Positions 43,699 to 52,447 of a DNA stretch of 55,248 nucleotides are shown here, piece after piece. Made by a program: the position numbers and the translations under genes. The DNA is taken from the NCBI GenBank assembly GCA_029259935.1, contig JAJDEH010000239.1, forward strand, positions 1 through 55,248, given 5' to 3'. The notes below the pieces were generated by a model. The model was not told where the DNA came from, did no database searches, and saw only the letters and a program-made list of their open reading frames with translations. The first letter of the stretch is position 1; every line of letters begins with the position of its first letter. This stretch comes from Planctomycetota bacterium (GTDB lineage Bacteria; Planctomycetota; Planctomycetia; Pirellulales; Pirellulaceae).

Positions 43699-44937
43699 AT
43701 GAAACACCCTGTTGCCGTGATCATTGTTGTCGTGATCTCGACAATCGCGCAGTGCCCGGCGGCCACATTGCGTGCGGTCCGGGCCGATCCGGGAACGCCG
43801 AAACAACAGTACTCGGCGATTTTCAAAGAATACAGTCCCGTCAGCGGCGGAATGCGAGATGCGACGACCGATCTGGAACGCAAGGCGGCCGTGGAACGTC
43901 TCGGCTCTTTCTCGTCGAAGTTCGTGGAGCTGGCGGCGAAGCATCCCCAGGATCCCATCGCTTTGAAGGCTTTGAGGCAGGCGGTGCAGATCGTTGTCAG
44001 CACGGATTCAGGGGCACAGAATGCCTGGGAGATCAACCGTTCGGACTTTCCGGCCGGAAGCATGGACGGTTCGGCCAGCAGGACGGTCGAACTGGTACTC
44101 CGCGACCATCTCCTCAGCGAAAAACTGGGCCCGGTTATCGACCGCATGCGGTATGGATACCGAATGGAATATGAAACGTGCTTGAGTGCCGTACTGGAAA
44201 AGAATCCACACCGGGATGTCCAGGCGCTGGCCTGCCTAGCCTTGGCCCAGTTTTTGAACGACCGCTTGCGAATGCTTCGACTTGTGGACGACCGGCCGGA
44301 ACTGGCGGAGTGTTACAGCATTGTGTTTGGCAAGGACTACCTCCCCGAGTTGCAACGACTGGGTCAAGCCAAACTCGCCGCGCGAATCGAAACTCTGTTT
44401 GAGCGAGCGGCCGGTGAATACGCCACGGTCAAGTTTCGCTCGGGTACCGTCGGTGAAACGGCCAAGTCCGAGTTGTACGCCCTCCGCAACTTGGCCATTG
44501 GCAAGGTTGCCCCAGAGATGGAAGGCAGGGACCAGGACGGCACGATGTTCAAGCTGAGCGACTATCGCGGCAAGACCGTGCTGTTGTACTTTTGGAGTGA
44601 GTTCTGACTGACGTGACGGACCACATGGCCTCACGAGCGGTCGCTCGTAACGAAACTGAAAGCAAAGCCATTCGCCCTGATCGGCGTCAATTCCTGGGTC
44701 CATGACCCGGGGAAACTCAAGGAAGAGATGACGAAACATAACATCAACTGGAGGTCATTTGACGACGACGGTTCAATCAATCGTCAATGGAACCAGCCCG
44801 CCACGCCGACGTTCTATATTATCGATCACAAGGGCACGATCCGCCGCAAATGGGTCGGCAAGCCCGGCGAAAAGTCCGTCGACACATCGCTGGAGAAGCT
44901 GATTCGAGAAGCCGAAAAAGCGGCCCGTCCCAAGTGA
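43699..44937 (+). CDS. TlpA/thioredoxin-like protein, candidate selenoprotein with UxxU (two in-frame TGA)
   Basis: Read through two TGA codons (44605-44607 and 44614-44616) this is a 412-residue exported protein. Residues 1-22 form a signal peptide; about 35-260 form a helical domain usual in planctomycete TlpA proteins; about 265-412 form a thioredoxin fold. NLAIGKVAPEMEGRDQDG and LSDYRGKTVLLYFWSEF lead into TGA-Leu-Thr-TGA-Arg, then WPHERSLVTKLKAKPFALIG, the cis-Pro segment QPATPTFYIIDHKGTIRRKW and the last helix, all in one frame. The two TGAs are residues 303 and 306, exactly the two Cys of CxxC. No other stop interrupts the frame. I infer selenocysteine; the alternative is a pseudogene broken at both active-site codons, in which case only 43699-44607 is translated. 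Confidence 0.75.
44614..44650 (+). promoter_or_regulatory. Candidate bacterial SECIS element downstream of the TGA pair
   Basis: After the second TGA, ACGAGC-GGTC-GCTCGT (44633-44648) forms a 6-bp stem with a 4-nt loop starting GG. The first loop G is 22 nt after the second TGA and 31 nt after the first. Known bacterial SECIS elements sit just 3' of the UGA with a G among the first two loop bases, roughly 16-37 nt away; the GGUC loop is like the one I recall for E. coli fdhF. A weak outer pairing ATGGC (44625-44629) with GCCAT (44667-44671) could extend it. Visual fold only. Confidence 0.55.
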
Positions 44938-45235
44938 AATATTCGGCCAGCCGCAGTGACTTAAGACTTCCATCCACGTGTACTCATGCGATGAGCGGTC
45001 GGGGATCTGATCTCCACGTCGAGCCGGATTGCCACTCCGCAACGCGGACTCGACGGTTGCCATTGCCGATCCACCGATTACTTCAGTAATCCGGCCTCGG
45101 CTGATGAGGAGCGTTCCGCCGCCACCCTCCCTCACTTCGTAGCATGACTCGCGGAGTCGAGGTGATTCGACGAATCGGCATCCGGCGTTTAAGATGTGAA
45201 TCGGCTTGAACAACCTGTTTTCGTGGGGACGCTTT

Positions 45236-48200
45236 ATGCATCCGCGTTTGAACTGCCTAACTTTATGGCTCGTGATCCTGTCCCTTTCCTCGGCCGCCCG
45301 GGGCGCGGAACCGGAATTGAAGAAGGGTGTAAAGCTGCCACTGGACGGATATCGGCTGCAGAAGTGGGCGTCTCCCGAGGTCGTTGACTGGAATGGCGAC
45401 GGAATGAATGACGTCGTAGTGGGCCATTATTCAGGTGCGTTGTTCGTTCATCTGAACCGTGGCTTGGGAAGAACCGGCTTTGAATTCGAGAGGATTGATA
45501 TACTTCGCGAAGACGGTTTCAAAAGGGGCGATACGCCGATTTGGGCTTGGCGGTTTAACAAGGCCACTTGCGTTTGCCCAGGCCCGGGCAGGATCAGCCC
45601 GCGCGTCGTCGACTGGGACCAAGATGGAAAAATGGACCTGGTGATCGGCGACGGACTTGGCGCGCAGACTCGCATCTGGCGAAACATTGGAACCGGCGAC
45701 ACCGCAAGATTTTCAACCCACCACCTACAGTATCTGCCTCCGGACGCCGGCATTCGACCCTATCACGAAACGGTTCAGCCGTGTCTCGCCGACTGGAACA
45801 GCGATGGCAAGGTGGACCTGATCATGGGACGGAACCGGGGCGTCTACGTCTATCTCAATGAAGGCACCCGCCGTTCGCCCCACTTCGACTTCGACAAGTC
45901 GCGTTTGGGAACGAAGATTCGCAACCTATTTCCGCCCGAGCGTCTTTGTCCTGTGTTGGTGGATTGGGACGGCGATGACTTGCAGGACCTGCTCGTGGGA
46001 AGCCAACGGGGTGAGGTTTGGTTCGCTCGGAATGTGGGTTCAAAGTCTCAACCCCGATTTGATGGTTACACGCCTGTTCGGGCAGGTGGCAAAGACATCC
46101 AAGTGGGTGCCGAAGCGCGAATTGCCGTGGCCGATTTGGACGGCGACAGGCGAATGGATTTGCTAGTCGGCGGGGACAGGGGTGCCGTTTGGTTTTTCCA
46201 GGCACGTCAGCCGCATCCTGTCGCTCGCGGCCAAATGACGCGAATCCAACGCGGCACGCCGGCGGCCATTGAACTGGTGGGAACCTACGATGGCGGACGA
46301 ACATTGACGTACAACGTGCTCACGCAACCAGAAAACGGCACGCTGTCGGGAACCGCACCCAACCTGACCTACACACCAAAAAAAGATCACCAGGGGCGGG
46401 ATCAATTCACCTTTAGTGTGGCAACAGGGCAGAGGGAGTCTGCGCCTGCCACGGTGGTGATTGAGGTTCAACCAGCGGACAAGCCACCGACGATCATGAC
46501 GCAACCGATCGATGCGATTGTCGGCGTGGGGCAACCGGCCAGTTTCCGCGTCGTCGCATCTGGGACACCACCGTTTTCTTATGAGTGGAAAAAGAACGGG
46601 AACGTGATTCCTCGGGCCACGGGCCAAGTCTATTCCATCCGTGAGGCCCAAGAAGACGGTTCGTATTCGGTGACAGTAACGAACGTGGCTGGGTCCGTGT
46701 CGAGCCAACCGGTCGCGTTGCGAGTGAAATCGCTGCCGACGGAAGCCGACGACGTGCCCGTAATCGCCATCAAGTACAAATCTCCCGTGATTGAACCGTC
46801 GACGGCCGGAGTGCTGACCATCACTCGCACCGGGAACACCGCACGGCCGGTGACCGTGAATCTTACCTCCCGCCGAGGCCACAATCCGGTCATCGCCGAC
46901 ATTCATTTTGTCCCCACCCCATCTTCGATAACGCTGAAAGCCGGCCAAACGAACGCCGAAGTCCACATTAAGCCGATCAACGATACGTTAGTCAACGGCA
47001 CACAAACATTGACGTTTCAAATCGCGCCGAATCCGGCGTATAGGGTCGCGTCTAAACAGGGCTCGGCAAGCATGAGATTCCTTGACGACGATTGCCCGCA
47101 AGTCGGCATCAGCGTGGCAAAGGACGCGCCGCAAACCTTCAGCATCACCGCTCAACCCGCGCCGCGGCGCGATATGGAAATTGCTTACTCCGTCGGCGGC
47201 ACCGCCATCGCCGGGGTTGACTACGAAGCTCTTCCCGGAACGGTGACCATCCCTGCCGGCGAGACAACCGCCACGATTTCCATCCAATCGTACCGACAAG
47301 CGACGACTGGAGATAAAAAAACGGTGGTGTTAACGCTTCCCTATCAACAATTCACGTTCTTCGATTTCTATCGCTACCTAAATCATGGACGTCCTCGCGT
47401 GGCAAGTTTACGGATCGCATCTTCCGATTCCAGCCCGCCGGCTCCGAAACAACGTGAGGAATCCCCCGCGGAACCGGCTGTAGAAAAATTGCGCGGCGAG
47501 GTGTCCGAACTAGGCTGGATCGTCTTTACGGCGCGTTCCAACGGCTCCGGCAGCGATTTCGATCTATTCGTCATGCGGCCCGACGGCACACAATTGCGCA
47601 ACATCACCAACACACCACGATTTGATGAATACTCAGCGCGCGTTTCTCCCGATGGCAAGAGGATGCTGTACCGCCGAGTAACGAAGGGCGCGAAATTGCC
47701 AACGACTGGCCATGTACTCTCGGTCGGTGAAGTGGCCGTCAGCAGTTGGCCGCCGAAGGGAACGCTAGTCATTGCCAACGCCGATGGCGGCAGTCCCCAA
47801 CCGCTAGGCAGTGACGGATCCCATGCATGGGCCACGTGGGGCCCGAAGGGGCAGCGAATCGCCTGCCTGGAAGCCGTCGAAGCCAAAGAACCCGCGCCGG
47901 CCACACCGCGAAGTGCTTCCCACAACCGAAAGCCTTCACGAAACATCGTGATTCGTGACGCGGAGACGTTAAAGGTACTCCGATCCTTGCCGTCCGGAGG
48001 AATTCAACGTCAGGCGATCTGGTCGCCCGATGGTAAACGGATCTGCGGCCCTGCCGACATTCCTCCAGGAGAGATTCGGTTGGCCAAGGGAATCGAATAC
48101 CCGCTTGGGATGGGGAAGATGGTCAGCCTGGACATTGAATCGGGTAAGCGGATTCCAATGGCGCGATTCCCTGATTGGAGTCCCGTGTGGGCCACCGATT

Positions 48201-48610
48201 CGGACGGCGACTGGTTTCAGGGCGGATCGCCACGAATACTCCATTCCGCCAATAACTACGGAATCTGTCCCGCCTACTACGCGATGCTATGGCGTTCCGG
48301 CTCGCGGCACGAGCCGTCCCAATTGGTCTTCGCCGAAGACAAGAAACACATTTGGGGCGGATGCACGTCGCCAGACGACAAGTATGCGATTTTTGTGATT
48401 GGCGGTGACGCATGGGCGCTGCAAGGAAAGATGGCCATTATTCGCTTGGCCGATGCTCCTATCGCACGAGGAAGTTCAAAGCTATTTCATGAAGTACTGG
48501 CCGACTTCTTCCCAACCTTGACGGCGGGACCGGTTTTTGATTTGACGCACGTGCCTGCGGGATTTGATCCCCACTGGACGCGCGCGGATCTAGCTAGCCC
48601 AAAGCCCTAG
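45236..48610 (+). CDS. Very large secreted multidomain protein: FG-GAP, Ig-like, Calx-beta, TolB-like
   Basis: A 1124-residue exported protein from ATG 45236 (signal core LTLWLVILSLSSAARG). Domain order: five FG-GAP/VCBS Ca-binding repeats at about residues 40-330 (VDWNGDGMNDVVVG, VDWDQDGKMDLVIG, ADWNSDGKVDLIMG, VDWDGDDLQDLLVG, ADLDGDRRMDLLVG); a cadherin-like Ig domain at about 345-415 (TYTPKKDHQGRDQFTFSV); an I-set-like Ig domain at about 420-500 (FSYEWKKNGNVIP, QEDGSYSVTVTNVAG); two Calx-beta domains at about 510-740 (GVDYEALPGTVTIPAGETTA); and a C-terminal TolB/PD40 propeller at about 765-1110 (DLFVMRPDGTQLRNITNTP). Probably a cell-surface or extracellular adhesion or polymer-binding protein. 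Start TTG 45206 is possible but less likely. Confidence 0.87.
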   Translation: MHPRLNCLTLWLVILSLSSAARGAEPELKKGVKLPLDGYRLQKWASPEVVDWNGDGMNDVVVGHYSGALFVHLNRGLGRTGFEFERIDILREDGFKRGDTPIWAWRFNKATCVCPGPGRISPRVVDWDQDGKMDLVIGDGLGAQTRIWRNIGTGDTARFSTHHLQYLPPDAGIRPYHETVQPCLADWNSDGKVDLIMGRNRGVYVYLNEGTRRSPHFDFDKSRLGTKIRNLFPPERLCPVLVDWDGDDLQDLLVGSQRGEVWFARNVGSKSQPRFDGYTPVRAGGKDIQVGAEARIAVADLDGDRRMDLLVGGDRGAVWFFQARQPHPVARGQMTRIQRGTPAAIELVGTYDGGRTLTYNVLTQPENGTLSGTAPNLTYTPKKDHQGRDQFTFSVATGQRESAPATVVIEVQPADKPPTIMTQPIDAIVGVGQPASFRVVASGTPPFSYEWKKNGNVIPRATGQVYSIREAQEDGSYSVTVTNVAGSVSSQPVALRVKSLPTEADDVPVIAIKYKSPVIEPSTAGVLTITRTGNTARPVTVNLTSRRGHNPVIADIHFVPTPSSITLKAGQTNAEVHIKPINDTLVNGTQTLTFQIAPNPAYRVASKQGSASMRFLDDDCPQVGISVAKDAPQTFSITAQPAPRRDMEIAYSVGGTAIAGVDYEALPGTVTIPAGETTATISIQSYRQATTGDKKTVVLTLPYQQFTFFDFYRYLNHGRPRVASLRIASSDSSPPAPKQREESPAEPAVEKLRGEVSELGWIVFTARSNGSGSDFDLFVMRPDGTQLRNITNTPRFDEYSARVSPDGKRMLYRRVTKGAKLPTTGHVLSVGEVAVSSWPPKGTLVIANADGGSPQPLGSDGSHAWATWGPKGQRIACLEAVEAKEPAPATPRSASHNRKPSRNIVIRDAETLKVLRSLPSGGIQRQAIWSPDGKRICGPADIPPGEIRLAKGIEYPLGMGKMVSLDIESGKRIPMARFPDWSPVWATDSDGDWFQGGSPRILHSANNYGICPAYYAMLWRSGSRHEPSQLVFAEDKKHIWGGCTSPDDKYAIFVIGGDAWALQGKMAIIRLADAPIARGSSKLFHEVLADFFPTLTAGPVFDLTHVPAGFDPHWTRADLASPKP

Positions 48611-48641
48611 AAAATAGATTTCAACAAGTGAGGGGGTATCC

Positions 48642-48974
48642 ATGGCTGGAGTTGGAACACAAAAGGTCTTCGAAAACGACCGCGTGGTTGTTTGGCATCT
48701 TGACCTTGAGCCCGGTGAGCAAGGCGAACGGCATACCCACGAGTTGGACTTTGTCGTCCACGTTTTAGCGGGATCAAGCCTGGAGGTTTATGGTCCCGAC
48801 GACGAGTTGCTGTACGGCGTGGAACGCCAAGCTGGTGAAGCCGTTAGTTTTCGTCTGCAAGGGGATCAGGTCGTTTCGAATCTTCCAGGCCATGCAGGAG
48901 TACCCGCGACTCACAGCGTGCGCAACGTCGGCCCGAGTACGTTCAAGGAAGTTCTGATCGAATTCAAGAAGTAG
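48642..48974 (+). CDS. Small cupin-domain protein
   Basis: A 110-residue single-domain cupin with a GTGAGGGGG ribosome site before ATG 48642. The conserved barrel segment is HLDLEPGEQGERHTHELDFV with GERHTH-type metal ligands, then VVHVLAGSSLEVYG. A late histidine lies in PGHAGVPATHSVRNVG. It could be a metal-dependent dioxygenase- or isomerase-like protein; substrate unknown. It is followed by a convergent phosphoesterase. Confidence 0.82.
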   Translation: MAGVGTQKVFENDRVVVWHLDLEPGEQGERHTHELDFVVHVLAGSSLEVYGPDDELLYGVERQAGEAVSFRLQGDQVVSNLPGHAGVPATHSVRNVGPSTFKEVLIEFKK

Positions 48975-48998
48975 CCCCGGGCTACAGACCCATTCAGT

Positions 48999-50688
48999 TC
49001 AGTTTCTAGGCGATGGAATGACCAGTTTCTCGTACAGCGGCATTCCGACCTGTTTGCGGCCAACGACGAGCCGATCGGGGAATACATGCAGCAGATGGAT
49101 CGTGCCCATGTTGTCGGACAATACGTGAGCCGTACGTTCGTGCATGCGGAAGCCGTTGCGATGCCGATGGCCGAACAAGTAACCGGTGACGCGGTGCTCA
49201 TGCAACAGTGAAAGCACTTCCGTACCGCCCAGTTGTGGCTGGACGTTGTTGCCGAAGGCCGAAAGCGACGGATAGTGGGCAACCACGAACACATGTTTCT
49301 TACTACTGGAATGTGCGAGTTGTTCACGTAAGAAATCAATTTGTTCGGAATCGGCGCGCATGGTCAGAAATGGAACCGTAATGAATGCGCAGTCCTGGTA
49401 TTCAATCAACTGCCGCGGCTTGCTGCCGGTGTATTTCTGGTATAGCGCCGCCGGTCCGGTAAACCCTTCTTTCTTGGCAGCGGCCAACGCTTTCTTGACG
49501 ATGGCCGCGTACTGTGGCTTCTTTTTAGGAGCCGACGAGTACGATTCCTCAATGAAGTTGTAGTTGAACAAGACATCGTGATTACCGGGCACGACGTGAC
49601 GCGGCGGCTTCAACTTCGCAAATATCCGATTGAAGATCTCCCATTCTTCCGGCAAGTTGTTGTTGACCAGATCACCGGCGATGAAGACCATGGCCGGATT
49701 CAATCGGTTCAGATCCGTGATGCAGGCTTCGGCTTTCTTGATCAAGTGGTCGCGATTGGTTTCGCGGTCGAACTGGGGGTCGGAGACGAGGGCAAAGGTA
49801 AAATCCGGCTTGAGTTTGAGATCTTGGCTGTAGGACGGGCAGCCGAACGGATCGTCGTCGACCAATGGCATGCGCGGTTTCGTGACCGGATTGGGAATTG
49901 TCAACGAGAACACCGGCTGACCGGCCGCGGCAACCTGCGCCAATTCAAGCCGGTCTTCGAAGACGCGAACGAGCGTTATTGGCGCGCGTCCAGACCACCC
50001 CGTGGACGCAACGGTCCAAACGGGCAGCGTGTTCACATAGCCGGTCTGATGGCCATATCGAGTCGGATCGAAGCGAACCGCGACTCGGCGCTGCTCGACC
50101 ACCTTCCAGAATCGCTCGTGAGCCGCGGTTAACTTCGAACGGGGAACGGAACGGTCTTTGGCACTGAACAACAACACGGCCCGCGACCGCTCGTTCGCCG
50201 CCAGTTGCTCCTCAAGACGCGTGGTGGCAAGATCGGGGTCGCGATCCAAATCGCTGGCAAAGGCGAGTGCGACATCGTTGACGGACTGAACCGTGTTGGT
50301 GGCATCGTACTTGCCAAAGACTCGCAAGTAATTGTCGACCGATCCACTTAACCGGTCGCGATGGCCGTGCACAAGGAACTTGGGAACCTTGATTTGATCG
50401 AGATAGGCCGCGCAGGCTTTGAAGTCCTCTTCCGATCCAGACCAAGTGAGCGATCCGAGAACGACCAATGCGTCGGGTTGGATCTCGTTGACTAAAGCGA
50501 CTGTCTTCTCCATGCTCTGTGGTGCCGTCCTTGATTTGCTCGGGAGGCAGCGTCGTCATGTAGGGATTCGAGATGACGGCGATTTCGGCAATCGGCTCCT
50601 CCGCCAAAAGTTCTCTGGAAGCGCACAACGCGGCCAGCGCCATCGTTAGGCATAAGACAAGATTGAGCAATTTGTTTGGGTGCGACAC
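48999..50688 (-). CDS. Exported tandem metallophosphoesterase, frameshifted near the N-terminus
   Basis: The main frame (48999-50513, 504 residues) starts inside a domain and has no signal. Upstream, in the frame one base off, GTG 50688 encodes a signal peptide (VLCLTMALAALCASRELLAEEP) followed by IAEIAVISNPYMTTLPPEQIKDG, which joins naturally to EKTVALVNEIQPDALVVLGS at about 50513. The gene therefore has a one-base frameshift there, real or a sequencing error. The first half is a degenerate calcineurin-like domain; the second half (ALVSDPQFD, VFIAGDLVNNN, VVPGNHDVLF, VFVVAHYPSLSA, YLFGHRHRNGF) has a full set of metal ligands. Probably acts outside the cytoplasm. Confidence 0.8.
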
Positions 50689-50739
50689 GATTCGTCTTTC
50701 GTGAAGAAGGCGGGAGCCGTGACTTTCGGCCTGCAAAGA

Positions 50740-50756
50740 TTAATGTCTGACATTAA
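50740..50756. promoter_or_regulatory. 17-bp palindrome, possible operator
   Basis: TTAATGTC-T-GACATTAA is perfect on both arms with a single central base. It lies 52 bases upstream of the start of the minus-strand phosphoesterase. A related half-site GGACATTTAATT begins at about 50766. The GTC-N-GAC core is common in GntR/FadR-type operators, but the regulator is unknown. Confidence 0.35.
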
Positions 50757-51135
50757 AACACGTAGGACATTTAATTGCAAGATCTTGCTGGTGCCGATCA
50801 CGGCCAGTTCGAGGGACTCTCCGTCAACTCGCGCCCAGGCCAACGACCCGCAGCATCGTTATTAACGCGGAACCGAACCGCGCTCAGTGGCGTATTCTGT
50901 TCCCACTAGCAATGTGATACCCACTGATTCGTCTGGTGTCACTCTTTCCTGGATGGGTTTGCGAGAGCCTCGGCAGAGTTTGGATAACGGTCAAACTATT
51001 ACGATGGGACGATATGGTCATCCACGTGGTTGTTTTCGTGTGCAACAGCACAGTAATATTGCGAAGTACGCCGCATTCCGCATCGTGAAACGCGTCACGG
51101 CTCGACGGCCGTGGCCGACAAATGGCGACGCTCCT

Positions 51136-51140
51136 GGAGG
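51136..51140 (+). promoter_or_regulatory. Shine-Dalgarno site favouring TTG start at 51149
   Basis: GGAGG ends 8 bases before TTG 51149. It lies inside the frame if ATG 51122 were used and so argues for the TTG. Confidence 0.55.
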
Positions 51141-51148
51141 ATCGAACT

Positions 51149-52327
51149 TTGAAGAGAGTTTATTGGGCATCCGCGACGGTGCTTGTTGCGGTCACCTTTG
51201 CGAACGCCGAAACACCGCGACAGTTCGCTGTTTGGGCGACCAGTTGTTCGCATGTTCCGGCCGACATTCGTAATGGGCGCGAGAGTCTGGCCGAGGTGAT
51301 TCGGCAATCGGAAGGACTCGAACAGAACGCGCCCGCCTTTGATTGGGATATCATGATCGACGCGGGCGACTTGTCGGCTCATCAAACGCCGCCCGGCGAC
51401 AAAGATGGCCGCGAGTTGATTCGACAGTATCGCGCGATGACCAAGCATCGTCGCGAACAGGTCTACAATGTGCCGGGAAATCACGACGCACCCTATTACG
51501 ATCATGGCGCGGGGAGCTGGTTTAGAAAGTGGGGCGATCCGCTGGGTGAGTACACGGAGTTTTCTGGCGTCGATCCGCTACAGCGGCCATTTCCCGTTAA
51601 CGGCACCTGGGAGCGTTATCGATTTCTGGCAGGGAACATCTTATTTCTGATGCTCGCCGATCGAAACGACGCGCCAATTCCGGTCGGTCGCGGCCACAGC
51701 AAGGATCGCCGTCGCGGCGGCTATCCTCCGGGCGCGGTCACGCGCGATACCTTCAACTGGTGGAAGCAACAGGTACTCGACAATCAAGACAAGCTGATTG
51801 TTACGATGCACCATCATGCGCTGCGCGACACGACGGTCGCGTCTGGACGTGGCGAAGGAACACCCCGCTATCACGGCAAAACGGGTGGCGCCGACGGTTC
51901 GTCGTATTTGTATTACATCATTGAGAACGACGACCCGGAAAATTTTCGCTTCACCAAGGACGCACACGTGTTCGAGGATTTCTTGGCCCAATTCCACCAG
52001 GACCACGGACATGGTGCGATCGATCTGTGGGTCGCCGGTCACACTCACGTCAAAGGGCCGGACGACAATCACGGCGACAAAACGATTACGGAAACGCGCT
52101 GGGGCACGCATTTCCTACAGGTCGCCGCGCTAACTCGCCATCATGCGGGTTCGCATCCGATGAGTCGCTTGTTGACATTCACCGACGGCAGCGACCAGGT
52201 AACGGCAAAACTTTATCTTCACGAGCCGTCGTATCAGAAACACCCCGTCGGTTGGTACGCTCCAGCGGCCAAGACGCTTCGTCTGCGTCACCGATTCGCC
52301 GCCCCAAAAACTGCTCCCATGCGCTAG
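51149..52327 (+). CDS. Exported calcineurin-like metallophosphoesterase
   Basis: A 392-residue exported phosphoesterase from TTG 51149 (signal LKRVYWASATVLVAVTFANA); ATG 51122 is possible but leaves the ribosome site inside the gene. Metal-site motifs: IMIDAGDLSAHQ, QVYNVPGNHDAPYYDH, VTMHHHALRD and WVAGHTHVKGPDD, a full calcineurin-like set, though the first DxH is replaced by SCSH in WATSCSHVPAD. It is divergent from the frameshifted phosphoesterase and 120 bases before the nitrilase. Substrate unknown. Confidence 0.87.
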   Translation: MKRVYWASATVLVAVTFANAETPRQFAVWATSCSHVPADIRNGRESLAEVIRQSEGLEQNAPAFDWDIMIDAGDLSAHQTPPGDKDGRELIRQYRAMTKHRREQVYNVPGNHDAPYYDHGAGSWFRKWGDPLGEYTEFSGVDPLQRPFPVNGTWERYRFLAGNILFLMLADRNDAPIPVGRGHSKDRRRGGYPPGAVTRDTFNWWKQQVLDNQDKLIVTMHHHALRDTTVASGRGEGTPRYHGKTGGADGSSYLYYIIENDDPENFRFTKDAHVFEDFLAQFHQDHGHGAIDLWVAGHTHVKGPDDNHGDKTITETRWGTHFLQVAALTRHHAGSHPMSRLLTFTDGSDQVTAKLYLHEPSYQKHPVGWYAPAAKTLRLRHRFAAPKTAPMR

Positions 52328-52447
52328 GTACTCAAGCTGCCGGAAACACAGTTACTCCGGTTGATTCCGGCGCGACATTGGCTGAAGATGCGGATCAACG
52401 AAAACGATGCCGCGTCACAAATACTCCTCTGATCGAAGAGTCAAGCC

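Larger units (their letters stand above)
50689..51148. other. Intergenic stretch between divergent phosphoesterases
   Basis: 460 bases without a supported gene. It holds the palindrome at 50740-50756 (listed separately) and, just before 51149, the GGAGG ribosome site. A plus-strand frame at 50887-51273 is open but its product has no family features. Confidence 0.5.

Noticed and set aside
43699..44607. Reading the TlpA-like gene as a normal short protein ending at the first TGA
   Set aside because: The thioredoxin fold would be cut at its active site although the remaining half follows in the same frame without other stops.
44728..44937. Separate 69-codon gene starting MTKHNINW
   Set aside because: It is the in-frame C-terminal half of the thioredoxin domain of the gene at 43699, not an independent gene.
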